Of a DNA stretch of 64,000 nt, positions 1 through 12,400 are shown one piece after another. The number at the start of each line of letters is the position of its first letter. Position 1 is the first letter of the stretch. The notes below the pieces were generated by a model, which saw only the letters and a program-made list of their open reading frames with translations, made no database searches and had not been told where the DNA came from. Source of the DNA: Hanleya hanleyi (taxonomy: Eukaryota; Mollusca; Polyplacophora; Lepidopleurida; Hanleyidae); assembly GCA_036873755.1 (NCBI GenBank), contig JAVTVY010020402.1, positions 1-64,000 on the forward strand. Direction: 5' to 3'. Position numbers and translations under genes: made by a program.

Positions 1-600
1 GAAATTTTGTTATCATGATTTCACAGGAAGTACTGCCTGGATCTTTCTCAAATTTGATACACAGGTCCCCCTTGTGGTCCAATTGTGCAAGATACCTTTT
101 CTGGCCCGATTCCAAATCCAATATGTCCATCAGGCGGCCATCTTGGATTTCCCCATGAAACTTTGTTATTGCGATTTCTCAGGAACTACTGCATGGATCT
201 TTGTTAAATTTGGTACACAGGTTCACCTTGTCGTCTAGTTGTGCAAGATACCTTTTCTGGTCCGATTCGAAAATTCAATATGACCAACAGGGGGCCATCT
301 TGGATTTTCCCATGCAAATTTGTTAACGTGATTTCTCAGGAAGTACTGCATGGATCTTTCTCAAATTTGGTACACAGGTGGTCTCCCCTTGGTTCCCCTT
401 ATGGTCTAGTTGTGCAAGATACTTTTTTCGGTCCGAATCGAAAATCCAATATGGACACAAGGCGGCCATCTTGAATTTCCCCTTGAAACATTGCTACCGT
501 GAATTCTCAGGAAATATTTCATGGATCTTTCTGAAATTTGGTACACAGGTCCCACATGGGGCCTAGTAGTGCAAGATACCTTTTTTTGGTCCGATTCGAA
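1..600 (-). repeat. Minisatellite array, ~157-bp unit (left arm)
   Basis: About four degenerate tandem units in reverse orientation relative to the large array at 45030-51120. The recurring blocks are a 'catcttgga/tttcccc' segment, a 'tgcaagatacctttt' segment and a 'gaaaatccaatatg' segment. The short open frames here are translations of the repeat, not genes. Confidence 0.8.
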
Positions 601-636
601 AATCCCAAGTTACGCTTCAAATTAATTCGGTATTCT

Positions 637-895
637 CGAGTTGTGACGTTGCATCACAAGAGTCGGCGGATCAAACGGTGGGGCATATTCTATATATTGA
701 CTACAGAGAATATCCATACCTTCACCTTCCATAGCAAGGAGTTCAAATAATTCGGAATTAAAATGTATTTCTTCAAATTTTAAATCAGTTTTCTTTAATC
801 CATGCAGTAGCAAGTGAACTGCTCCACCCTTTCGTCTGCCGGCGGGTCGGCTACATGAAGGGACGTGACTCTTGTGACTCAACGTCACAACTCGA
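637..895. mobile_element. Nested ~258-bp MITE-like element with ~27-bp TIRs
   Basis: Terminal inverted repeats at 639-665 (GAGTTGTGACGTTGCATCAC...) and 868-894 (reverse complement nearly identical) bound a ~200-bp core. The same element sits at the equivalent place in the right copy (~44778-45016), so it inserted before the two larger copies diverged. The core keeps an open frame in both copies on the same strand of the element (- at 888-622, + at 44801-45028). Shared residues include [22 protein letters not shown] and YIEY followed by FDPPT. It could be a captured exon fragment; no family was recognised. Confidence 0.65.
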
Positions 896-1517
896 CAACT
901 GTAGACTACTGCATGTTTCGATCCAAGAGAGATAATCAGGATTCAGGCACTTTCAAATTTTCAACATTACTGCGCGGACCAGATCTCTTCAGTATTAAGT
1001 AGTGTACCATCTTACTATTTTCGAGCATGGTATCTTAAAAGAGATATCTCAAAATAGTCGTATAAACAGAACAGAATTAGCATTCGTTCTTAACTATAAA
1101 ATCTTAAGTATGTTTCACAGCTCATGCCAAAGTGTCAAAGAGATTGCTCTTCGCTTCCAGTACCCAATGATGACACGTGCAAAAGAATGAATAAAAAAAA
1201 TACTACGAAACAAAGGTGAAGAATCCTCGATACATGTACATCCACTTTCAGACTAACTTTGCTCATTTCTCTTGTATTATAACAACCGACGTAAGTACAG
1301 TTTCTAGAAATCTTGAAACTCTTGTAACTTAGATTATATCTTGGTGTTTTTCAGTGGCCTTTTCTGATCCTTTTGGCTCAGATTCGAAATTCTGTAAACA
1401 AAATTACAAATCAATCGTTTGTTCTTAGTAACAATGGACAAAAAGATCCTCTAGTCATTAGCTTACAATTATCGGACAATGGTGGGCGCCAAGATCCTTC
1501 AGGATCTCTCGTTAGTA

Positions 1518-1616
1518 TGAAGGACCCCTTGGACCAAAAAGATCTTCCATCAGTGGGAATATAATGTTAACACACAACACCAGGTTAAATGGCGTTCTGG
1601 TCCAAGGGGTCCTTCG
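1518..1616. repeat. 17-bp perfect inverted repeat
   Basis: gaaggaccccttggacc (1518-1534) and ggtccaaggggtccttc (1600-1616) are exact reverse complements around a ~65-bp spacer, immediately inside the left minisatellite element. This may be a tiny fold-back element or the terminus of a neighbouring transposon. No coding content. Confidence 0.6.
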
Positions 1617-2597
1617 CGTCTAAATTCGTGTCTGAAGAACTCGATTTAGACCCTTTTTTCATGAAATAGCACAAGCTGTGGATTTCAGTTTCATGTGATC
1701 ACTATAATCATAACGCAATCGCACTAAATCTTTCACATATTGTGTACTTGTACTTTCTCTTGTCGTTACATTAAAACCTAAGTATTTTTATGACATTTTA
1801 TTTTTTCGATTTCAACCGCACCACGTATAGGCCAAAATCCCGCCTTATCGTACCATCACCTTTACACTATGTACATGCAAGTGGTATATAAAATATAAAT
1901 ATATGATCTTGTTTAGAATGTATAGGTAAGATTCTATTGAAACTAGAATTAGTGCAAACAATATTTTTTCCAATAAGATATGTGTTCGAGTGGAAATTTA
2001 TTTGTGCATAATGTGTTGTTGTAATAAAACTATGGAAGGTCTGGGGAGAACAATATTCAAGAGGAAGTTACTAGAATCCCGTCACCCACAACCAAATAAC
2101 AATTAGGATGTGTGAGTCCTCGGCAATAAAATAATTTTACATGTATCTTTCAAGGATTATGAGGTCTGCGTGTGTGAAGGGGAGGAACAGGTGTTGTAGT
2201 ATATCACCAGATAAGCCATCACAGTGCTGTATAAGGAAGATATTGAACTGGTGCTCTCTCCATCTCAGGGTGTCGAGTATTCATGAACAATACACGGAGG
2301 TACCAGGCTTCCACGAAATCTTCTTTACCTCAGTCGGGTAATTGGATTTCCAAATCCTCACGTATCCAGGTCTTTTTTCAGATTGAGGGTGTAAACCATA
2401 TCCTCACCATCATACAGTACATCGTAAGATCATAATTCACCAGTGAGAACAAATCCTCTTTGTAGGTCGCTACAGCAGTTCCCGGCTCATGCTTTCGTAG
2501 AGCTTAATGATTTTCCCAGCAAGATCTGGCATTGGTTCTTTCCTCTTCTTCGCTCTAACAGGACCAGCAGAATGTTGAGGAACTTGGCGCGTATAAT
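1617..2597. other. No recognisable gene
   Basis: AT-rich stretch with only short chance frames. It may contain the 3' flank of the minus-strand transposase-like pseudogene that ends at 2598. No repeat or domain identified. Confidence 0.5.
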
Positions 2598-4861
2598 TTA
2601 CGAGAAAAGCTTTCTTGCTCTGGGATAGTTGATGTTGTCCAATATTGCTATGTTAAAAAGTTCCTCTCTCTCCTCTGACGTGCACTTATATAACCAATCA
2701 TCCGTGTTGTTGTATGCCAAAAGGATGGTAGCTTCCATATGTGGCAGGCTAGCATTTGACTTGAATTCGGAATAATCCGGAATAAACGAATTTGCAGTTT
2801 GCACATTATGAAGAATGGTGTACAGATTAAGCATGTGTACCTCTGTATTGAGAACAATGGTATGGAAGGGGGCAGTAACATACTTGTGGAGGAGGGCCAC
2901 CGACAGGGCAAGCGACACAAGTACAGCATCACTGCAGTCTGCAGCCACAGCTTTCACAAGCTGATTATCAGGACTATCAAACTGTAGAAATTTACTTATG
3001 TCTTCCAAGTTGTGGATGTATGCTACAGATTTCTCTCCAAGGATGTTGAAGCGAGCATGATTATACTGCTTGAACTCACAAGCCTTACCTTTAATGTGTA
3101 GGTAAGCAGCAAAACCATGTGGTAGACATGTTGATGGGTGGCCAAGATTTGAGCACAGCGCACAGGCTGCTTTTACCTCTTCGGAGATTGATGAGAGTTC
3201 CCGCTTCTTCATATGCGGTAGCTTGTATCGGCCGAGGTTGATTTGCCCATCCTGGATCACAATGCTCTCATATTCTTGAAGGTTAGCTTCACAAGCCTCC
3301 GCAATGCCCAGTAGGACATGTAACAGGCAGAAAAACCGATTGACGGAAATAAGATTATTCTGCGTTTCAATCGTCAGGTGATTCCAGTTCGTCAGCGATT
3401 TCTCTAAGGATCTTCGTAACTCCTCGATGTCTTCGCGGAACTTTTTTGTTTACAATATGCTGATCGCTCATGGTGTTTTTCAGCGAAACTATCAGTCTAT
3501 CAAAATATCTCTGTTTTTCCTCGGTTGTTCCGCCTATAGTCTCGAAGCAATCAGAAAGGATCTGTTTCAACTGTCCTTTGTGTGTATCAGTATCCCCACG
3601 TTCGGTTTAAACCATCGCCATTGCCAAGGATAACCTTTCGACACATAAAAACTTAAATAGTGGAATTGACGGTCTGTAGTTCCATCGCAGTGCAACGTGT
3701 TGTTCACTTCATCCAAAAGGGCCCTATCAACTTGCAACTTACCAAGTAAATTTGATTCCAGGACAAACTGTTTCTTCGTCGTTGCACATGGCATCGTTGG
3801 TAGTGTTATATTGAATAGTCGTTGGATCACAACGAGTAAGACCTGTTCCACATTTGAGAAGCTTGCACCAAAACTGTGCAGTTCCACCACAGTGGCACGC
3901 AAATCATTGCTATAGCGACCATCAACCTGAACAGGAATGCTAAGATGATTCAAGTTGTCATATGTATATTTCTCTACAACCTCTCGCATCTCCTCTTCCT
4001 TCTCCATCAACCGGCTTTGTGCAACATACAAATCGTGCTTCTGCTGATCACACGTTAATTTGTGATGGACGGACTTATTCTTATAACAGGCAACTTTTTT
4101 CTTCAGCGCTATAACAGTAGAAATTTTCTGGTTCAGTTCTCCATTCAATCTCTCATTTCCATTCTCTGTCTCTTTTCTCTCGGACAGAAGATGAATTATC
4201 TCAACACAACACCCTGTTATCTTTTTGTCAAGCCTGTGTTCTCTCCTGCGAAAAATCTGTTTTATGCTAGCCTCTAAACTTCCAAAGTATTTTTCAAATC
4301 TACGTTCACGGTCGCTTAGCTGTTTCGCAAGTCTCTCTTTTTCACTTTTTGTTGTGCTTAGGTCCTCCATCAACGAGTTCAGTGACTTATCTACATCATG
4401 CAATTCTTGCAAGAGCAAATTCTTGTCCGCCTGCACAGAATGTAATTTGCTGCATACTGCATCACAGCGTTTTGGCAATTTTCCATTGTCTCCTTGTGTT
4501 TGGTGTAATTGCTTACCGAGTGATTCGCATTCATTTAAAGGAGGCTTCGCTACTATACAGAAAAAAACAGCTGACAGCAAAGAATCCTTCTCTTCATGTT
4601 TTTTGGAACGTGTTAATTTAATTTTCGTTTGAAACAGCCTACTGACATACTGACTGATACACTGTTCGGAGACAACAAGGATGTTGTTATATTTAGAAGA
4701 ATTAGCCATTCACTGAAATTAGCCCATGTGAACTCTTTTCTTTGCATTAGCAGCGTGAGCTCTAAAATTATTCCATTTCTTACTGATATTTTCTCCGGCT
4801 GCTGAGCTTCAGCAAACAATTGAAGGAGGCGAAGATAATTATCGTATTTGATCCTGATCAC
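2598..4861 (-). pseudogene. Decayed coiled-coil, transposase-like gene
   Basis: Read on the minus strand, four frames follow one another: 4861-4613, 4709-3567, 3570-3367 and ~3366-2598. Breaks lie near 4700, 3590 and 3370. The order is an N-terminal segment, a long Glu/Lys/Leu-rich coiled coil (~4530-4000), then a conserved block with YSNDLRATVVEL and LHCDGTTDRQFHYLSFYVS, then GQLKQILSDCFE and EEKQRYFDRLIVSLKNTMSD. The last frame has NRFFCLLHVLLGIAEACEAN and ends with WLYKCTSEEREELFNIA. This order matches a large uncharacterised, DDE-transposase-like family common in molluscs and cnidarians (from memory). The Asp of DGTT is a candidate catalytic residue. The frameshifts argue for a dead copy. 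No terminal repeats were identified, and the coiled coil alone does not prove transposase function. Confidence 0.6.
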
Positions 4862-5360
4862 AAGTAACTTTTCTCAATTCTTCGGTGGCTCTGTATTATA
4901 GAAACACACCTTCGAATTGTTACACGACTTCAGCCACAACGGGTTCTAAGGCGGCGTGTTGAAAAGTAGGCCCCACATGACCTCTCGTTAAATATGCCCT
5001 ACTCAATTCAGGCTTTGAAGGTTTGATTTCTGGAGTTTATCTATAAGAATGAATTTGGAACTTCGGCTAATACTTATTGTAAATCTGCTTCAATGTTCTT
5101 ATTTGAATGGCGACGGTACAAAAGGAATTATAGGACATAGAAATTGGAACGATATGCAACAGGTGGGAAAAATTGACGACGTCTGGCGACTTAAAAGCAA
5201 CCATATGACTCTACAGGAAAGAATTCGTCGACACTCAACATTCAGACTCGAGAATACGGGGGAATCTCGGACGTAGCCTTAGTATCTCAGCCGCGCTTTT
5301 ATTGCAGGTGGTTCCGCCCAAGTGGAAAGACCATGGGTTATCCACGCGGCCTTCAGTGCA
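4862..5360. other. No recognisable gene
   Basis: Short open frames only, likely the 5' flank of the transposase-like pseudogene. No TIR identified. Confidence 0.45.
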
Positions 5361-5364
5361 CCGC

Positions 5365-5645
5365 TTAAGGAATTATTGTGCTAGCTCGGGAGCTGTGATG
5401 ACAGATCAGCTCAAACAACTCCTCTGATGTTAATGGATGAGCATCCTGGGCGTTTGATGGGGTAAACGCTCTAACATGGGGAAACCTGGTAAATGCAAGA
5501 ATGCCTAGGAAAACTAACCTGTAAAATCCGACGTCGTACGGCTTAAATTTCCCACCGGGGAATAAACCTACATATATTTGTCGAGTGGCATGTACAGAGG
5601 GCGGGTCTCGGGGACTAACAGTCCACCAGCAGAATCGTACCATAT
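5365..5645 (-). repeat. Interspersed repeat, copy A
   Basis: About 280 bp matching the reverse complement of 28555-28835. Shared blocks include the 'gctggt.gactgttagtcccc' end, 'ccgccctctgt.catg', a 'gggaaattta' segment and a terminal block with 'gagctgatctgtcatcac'. The - frame at 5643-5365 is open but is not open throughout in copy B, so it is probably not coding. Family unknown. Confidence 0.6.
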
Positions 5646-6288
5646 ACAGTTAATAAATTGGAGCGATAAGCAAGAGGTGTGAAAAATCACGCTTATTTCA
5701 AGCAAAAACTTACGTGGAAATGACATCGAAGTTTGAAAAGTTCAACAGGTAGCTGCCGGAGTGCGGACTGTCAGTCACCTGATGACGAAACAAGCATGGC
5801 TACTGACATATTCAAATGAACTGAAGACAATTGACCCATTGTTCTTGAATGACCCATTGTTCTTGACCTGAATCTGTTGTTGTTGTAATGTTCAAGATGC
5901 TCATTCCAAACATTTCGTGACGTCACCCGACTACCACACGGCTAGTGTCATTGACGATGTGGGTTGTCAATCTTCTATTTGTTCATACATAGTTGTTTTC
6001 CATGTATATTCAGAAATATACTACAATTACGTATAGCGCATTTCGCCCTGATTAAGAGGTTGAATCAGATGTGCTTAATTGGTTGCGAGTGACTGTCGAC
6101 TATATATTACATTGATATTATTGGATATCATTTCAAAACTTGCGAACAGTATTATTTGCACAAATATATAATTATGGAAAATGTAGTATTTTAGGTTACA
6201 TAAAAAAACGTCAAGGATGTCTTTGGAAAACATAATAAATGTAGCTTTTCGCGACCTAATATCATTGCAAGTGTTGTTTCTTTATCAG
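5646..6288. other. Intergenic or intronic, upstream of EGF exon
   Basis: No gene seen. It includes a short direct repeat 'gacccattgttcttga' at ~5832-5865. It ends in the polypyrimidine tract and acceptor preceding the exon at 6289. Confidence 0.4.
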
Positions 6289-6414
6289 CTGTTCCAGTTG
6301 GCAAGTGCGCGGAGAATATAATATGTCACCCCAATGCATATTGTACAGATAATCCTGGAGGTCGAACATGTATTTGTAATACGGGATATTCAGGAGATGG
6401 GACAACGTGTACAG
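6289..6414 (+). CDS. Exon: EGF-like domain 1
   Basis: Acceptor tttctttatcag and donor acag|gtatgt flank a 126-bp phase 1-1 exon. It encodes [14 protein letters not shown] followed by [18 protein letters not shown], a six-cysteine EGF module of the GY.GDG type. It lacks the D-x-D-E-C start of calcium-binding EGFs. It is assigned to the receptor gene by phase and domain class. Confidence 0.75.
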
Positions 6415-9400
6415 GTATGTTCAACTTCAGCCGTAGACATAGAATTTCAAGGAATATTTACAGATATGTTTTGATTTTAACATATTAACTCATGTGAATG
6501 TAAATACATGAGTCAGATCTATAGACGAGCAGTTAGTCGTTCACTGGAAGGAATTTCCAATATAATAATCGAAATATCATTATGTCAGGATCTTTGCATT
6601 TGAACATCAACCATACGCATACGACTATACAAATATTACGATGCCACGTTGGATTTACTCACGATGCTCTGCAAACAGCAATTAACGTTCGTCCCTTTAT
6701 AATGTAGAATTCAATAATCACTCTTCGGAATAAGAAAATGTGTCGAGAGAGATATTGCAGATAAATTTATGCCCCATGATAATGCATCGAAGCATCTAGG
6801 TTTGCAGCTGTTCATGTGTGTATTCATGTGTCCGTCTCAATATTATTCTGTTAACAGGATTAACCCTATCTTACCATGGCAGTTAGAAGCCTGTACATAC
6901 CTGAGGAGCGACCATTTCGGTCTCTATATTTTTCTTAGTCCCGAGGTTAGGGGTCTGTCTGTCTGTTTTTAAGTTAGATGGCGCTTTCAATTATAAAATT
7001 ATGCGCGCCAGATCGGTGCATTGAGTTTGATGTACAACATAAATATTGATTTAAAATATCCTACTATACGGAATTTTAATGATTAAAAAACATGTAGAAA
7101 AAAACAAACTCCAAAGGCGTTATTTAATGGCATGGAAAGGTTAGAGACATAAAAGGAAGGGTATATATATACGGACCAACAAACTTAATTTAATAATAAT
7201 AAAATCCCAACGACCCTATCTATAAAAAATATAAAACTGAGTTAAAAAGGCCAATATAGTACATGCATATTTTGTTTAACCTAAAATAAACTCATCATAT
7301 AAATTTAGATATGAGTAGGTGGTGAGTAAAAACGAGATTTGATATAATATCTATACTCATCCTGGTGAACACCGTGAATGAGGACCTCACATGGTATCCT
7401 CAGACACCAATGTCCAACCAGAACAAGCAAAGACATCATTTAAAACAAAACTCTTTAATAGAGTAGAAATATTATTATAATTTCTTAACCTAATTTAGCG
7501 TTATATACTAATATATCTTTTGCTTGTTAAGAGCTGCAAATGATAATGCTTATAAATTTGATCACAGCGTTATTGTATAGCAGATAAACTATTACATAAG
7601 AATTAAAATTGTAATGCTAAATATATACACATATAAAATTACATTAGAGAACCGTAATTGTGTTAATGATATATCGATATTGGCGTGAATAGCCGAAAGT
7701 CACATATTTATGTTTGTATACCTTAAAATAATTGAACTATATATAGTAACTGTGTACATGTATAGCGTTTATAGGCACATTTTCCATATATACACCTGGA
7801 TGTACTACCGCTGGTGAAGTTTCTATCGCGATGTGCATTATTTTACTACTTGAACAATAATCTTTCAGCGGTCTCTCTGCATGGTTTGGTACATATGTAT
7901 ATACGAGTAAAACTAAACTACTGTGAGAAACCTAGATTGCAAATTTACATATTCTTTTATTGATAGTAGCATATTCAAGGAAAACAGTTCAATGGGTTTC
8001 AGTGCTTTAGCTGTGACCGCAATTTGTATATACAATATGAAAGGGATATTGCCTACTAACAAGATGAATTTTTACTATTATTGCTATAGATTTTGGTGTG
8101 CCTTGCTGGTGTTTTGCTCTGTGTGTTTGTTTGTTTTTCTCGATATCTAATAATATAAATAGAAAGCACATTGATGAAAAAGCCAGTCTAACACATGCAC
8201 GACGTATTTGCAATTTAATTTACTTTCCAAACTATCAGGGCGTATTGATGACCCAAAATATTATCAACCTAATATTGACTGTAATCAATTCGCATGGAGT
8301 CAATCATATATCTATTTGAAATTACTACCACTATGAATGAAGATGAAAATTGTCAATGACTATACACAGGTGCTTAATATATTTCAGTTGCATAGCAAAC
8401 GGAGATACCGGTATATATTGTGTGTTTATCCGTTATATTCTGTGATGTACTGCTTATTTGCCGCATATATGTTTTGTATGTTGTTATCCGTCGAACCTAA
8501 TGTTTCTCTCTATGTTACCTATACCGCTATACAAATGTGTTGTGTACCCCAAACCATACTTTATTTGGAAACAAATATTACTTTATCGAATATTATAGTC
8601 TACCAAAGAGTAAAACAATCCATATGTTTAACCAATATCGGTAAGAATAGATCAATTGAAATATGGCTGACAAGGTTAAGATAGCGTCCATGAACTGTCA
8701 GGGATTAGCTGATCCTACCAAAAGGCAAGATGTCTTTCACTGTTTCAAAAGAAAACAATTCTCTATAATATGTCTCCAAGACACCCACAAGGATCCAAGA
8801 TCCTGTATTAGAAATGAATGGGGAAGGGATGCCTGGGTGAGCCCCTTCCGATCGAATGCACGCGGGGTAATTATACTATTTAATGACGATTTTGACTATA
8901 AAGTGAACACCGTGGAAAAAGACCCAGAAGAGGGAATTTCTTGATATTAAGTGTTGATATACACGAAACTCCAGTTACCTTAGTGAACATATACGGCCCG
9001 AATACAGACAAACCTTCATTTTACAATAATATCATTAAAAAAATTGACGATATTGGTAATCCATCAGTTATTATATGTGGCGACTGGAATTTGGTTATGG
9101 GCCCTGCTTCAGACACAGACAATTATAAGCACGTAAATCATCCAAACGCTAGAAATACAGTCTTGAAATTTATAGAAGAAAAAGAATATACAGATAGCTG
9201 GAGAATAATGCATGAAAATATAAGAAGATATACCTGGAGGAAACATGTGGCTGTCGCCATCGGGACCCCTCGGGTCGGGCCCAGAGCAATTGTGGAAATA
9301 ATGTTTCTGACCCCAATAACTCACATATTTGGGGTGGGCATAATTTTACCTGTATGATATAGATCATAGACAGGCAAAACAATATAGCAATAGAGCAGTG

Positions 9401-12400
9401 ATTACCTATAGTAGATGTAGTCGAACGATTACATGTATTGTCTATTCACAGCAATCCACACAGGTTTGTGTGAACTCCTGAAAAACACATCCCATGGCAC
9501 CGACTTTCAATAGGCTTCTGGTACTGGCTGTATTAAACGACTGTATGAAGTTTCATTGTTGTGAGTGAAGGACTTTTTGAGATAATGTGTTTACAAGGAT
9601 ATGGACCAACAGACATGTATAAAGGGGCAGAACTCCTGAAAAACACATCCCATGGCACCGACTTTCAATAGGCTTCTGGTACTGGCTGTATTAAACAACT
9701 GTATGAAGTTTCATTGTTGTGAGTGAAGGACTTTTTGAGATAATGTGTTTACAAGGATAAAAACAGACAGACATGGATAAAAACAGACAGACATGTATAA
9801 AGGGGCATAACTTCTGAAAAACACATCCAATGGCACCGACTTTCAATAGGCTTCTGGTACTGGTTGTATTAAACAACTGTATGAAGTTTCATTGTTGTGA
9901 GTGAAGGACTTTTTGAGATAATGTGTTTACAAGGATATGGACCAACAGACATGTATAAAGGGACATAACTCCTGAAAAACACATCCGATTACACCGACTT
10001 TCAATAGGGTTCTGGTACTAGCTGCATTAAACAACTGTATGAAGTTTCATTGTTGTGAGTGAAGGACTTTTTGAGATAATGTGTTTACAAGGATAAAAAC
10101 AGCCAAACATGTATAAAGGGGCATAACTCCTGAAAAACACATCCAATGGCACCGACTTTCAATAGGCTTCTGGTACTGGCTGTATTAAACAACTGTATGA
10201 AGTTTCATTGTTGTAAGTGAAGGACTTTTTGAGATAATGTGTTTACAAGGATATGATGGACAGACGGACGGACGGACGGACAGACGGACGGACAGACGGA
10301 CAGACGACGGAGGCAACGACAATACCGCTCGGGCAGAATCTGCCCGAGGGGTAAAAAACCCTAGAAAACAAGCTAGACTAGATTTCTTCATAACAAGCGA
10401 AGATATTTTCAACATAACAACAGAAGCAGAAATAATTCCTGGATATAAAACGGACCATTCGGCAATAACCTTAAGCTGTAAATTCACAAATACCGAAAGA
10501 GGCCGAGGCTATTGGAAACTTAACTGTTCGCTATTAAGAGATATTAAATATGTTAAACTTGTAAACAAACTTATAGATGCTACAGTAGACGAATATACCC
10601 CATTGCCATATAATCGAGACGAACTACCAAACATACCCACAACAGACATACAACTCTGCATAAATGACCAACTTTTCTTGGAAACTCTTCTAATGAAAAT
10701 AAGAGGGGAAACAATCAAATTTTCGTCGATAAAGAAGAGAAACGAGTTAAAAACGGAAAAAAGTGTTAGAGAATACAATTACCCTATTAGAGGAAGAAAT
10801 AAACAAAGATTTTATGAACAGTTCAGAATCCAAATTAAACGACTTAATGCAGGCAAAAAAGGACTTAGAAGATATAAGAAATAAAGCTATGCAGGGTATA
10901 ATTGCAAGAACTAAAGCACAATGGATACATGAGGGAGCAAAACCGACTAAATACTTGTTAGGTCTAGAAAAAAGGAACTATACTGACAAACTTATAACGA
11001 ACATAACCAAAGCAAATGGCGAAAATGTACATAATATGAAAGATATACTAAGTGAACAGAGGAGTTACTATAGTGAACTTTACACAAAAAAGGATAGAAA
11101 CGAAAAAGAAAGCATCAATGACTTCTTAGAAAAAACAGATTTAAGCATTAAACTTAGAAGGAGTTATAACTTATGAAGACCACCAAAAATGATAAAAGTC
11201 CTGGATTAGATGGTTTCCCAGTTGAATTTTACAAAATGTTTTGGAAAAAACTTGGGGGGTTTGTTCTGAGGTCAGCTAATTCTAGCTATGAAAAGGGGGA
11301 ACTACCAGTAACTCAGCGCCGAGTAGTCATCACATGTCTGCCAAAGTCAAATAAACCAAGAAATCTCTTGAAAAATTGGCGACCAATTTCGCTTATCACT
11401 GTTGGATATAAACTCATTTCGACCTGTATTGCCAATAGATTAAAAACAAACTAAGCAAACTTATTAGTGAAGATCAGAAGGGGTTTATCCCAGGCAGATC
11501 AATAGGGGAAAATATTAGACTCTTATACGATGTATTGTTTGAAACTAAAAACAGGGAGATACCAGGATTGTTACTATCAATCGACTTTGAAAAGGCTTTC
11601 GATTCCATATCTTGAGATTTTATACACGAAACCATCAAAGCTTTTAATTTTGGCTTGTCGATCCAAAACGGGTTAAAGCTGTTTTATACAAATATACAAA
11701 GCTGCATAGTTCAAAACGGACATCTTTCATCTTTTTTTTATATAAGCAGGGGGTGTAGACAGGGGGACCCGATATCTCCCTATTTGTTTCTATTGTGCGC
11801 AGAGGTTTTGGGCAAAAATATTAGGGATAATGGAAACATTAAAGGAATTGTCATAAATAATACAGAATACAAAATTTGCCAATATGCCGACGATACCCAA
11901 CTAATCCTTGACGGATTAGAAGAATCTCTCCGAGAAGCCATAAAATTTTTGGACAAATTTTATAAATATTCTGGTTTAAAAATAAATGTGGAGAAAACAA
12001 ATGCAATGTGGATTGGATCTTTGAGTAGTCTGCAAGCAAAGTTATGCCACGATATTAAGCTAGCTTGGGTACATGAACTTACGGTGTTGGGGATAAAACT
12101 GAGTTCCACTGATTTTCATGATATTTGGAAGATAAATTATTTATCGAAACTCAACGTTCTGAAACAAGAATTATCCAGATGGAAGCTCATAAATTTGACT
12201 TTATTTGGGAAAATAACGATTGTAAAGTCCCTAGCCTTGTCAAAGCTCGTACATCTCTTCCTTGCCTTACCCAACCCGCCTGACGATGATATAAAAGAAT
12301 TAAATAACATTCTCTTTAAATTCATTTGGAACGGGGGAGCTGATAGGATAAAGAGGGTTATATTGACACAAGACTATAAATACGGGGGTTTGAGAATGAC

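Larger units (their letters stand above)
1..1513 (-). mobile_element. Left copy of minisatellite-bearing element (truncated by window edge)
   Basis: Reverse-complement copy of the element at 44175-51192. Positions 1-600 hold about four ~157-bp tandem units (each with the 'tggatctttctcaaattt' and 'gcggccatcttg' blocks). 600-1513 is the unique flank, matching the reverse complement of 44175-45060 at roughly 90% by eye. The inner end carries the hairpin agatccttcaggatct (1492-1507), and similarity to the right copy stops just after ctctcgtt at ~1513. The outer end, expected to carry (CCGTC)n and a second hairpin, lies beyond the window. The minisatellite plus terminal-hairpin layout resembles bivalve pearl-type non-autonomous elements. 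That assignment is inference; the inverted-repeat relationship is seen directly. Confidence 0.75.
9243..10350 (+). mobile_element. Minisatellite-bearing element inserted in LINE endonuclease
   Basis: About 1.1 kb interrupting the LINE frame between the TWRK and NPRKQARLD codons. The left end has atcgggacccctcgggtcgg. The core is five ~157-bp tandem units (starting near 9475, 9630, 9806, 9965 and 10123), each with 'ctgaaaaacacatcc' and 'tttttgagataatgtg'. Then comes a (GACGG/GACA)n tract (10258-10310) and a terminal hairpin ctcgggcag-aat-ctgcccgag (10328-10348), followed by an A-run. The layout is that of bivalve pearl-type elements (inference). The A-run at the junction prevents an exact target duplication call. 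No coding capacity; the open frames are read-through of the units. Confidence 0.8.

Noticed and set aside
5365..5643. 92-codon minus open frame as a gene
   Set aside because: The sequence is a dispersed repeat. The second copy at 28555-28835 does not keep the frame.
8337..8684. 115-codon + open frame before the LINE
   Set aside because: No recognisable domain; composition like the surrounding AT-rich DNA. It overlaps the LINE ATG in another frame.
9470..10260. CRISPR-like regular repeats
   Set aside because: Units are contiguous 157-bp tandem copies without spacers, in a eukaryotic intron.
9243..10350. Helitron (5' TC, 3' hairpin plus CTRR)
   Set aside because: The 3' hairpin is followed by GGGTAAA rather than CTRR, and there is no clear 5' TC end or A/T target. 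The larger element ends GGGCTAAA, so a distant Helitron link remains open, but the evidence is insufficient.
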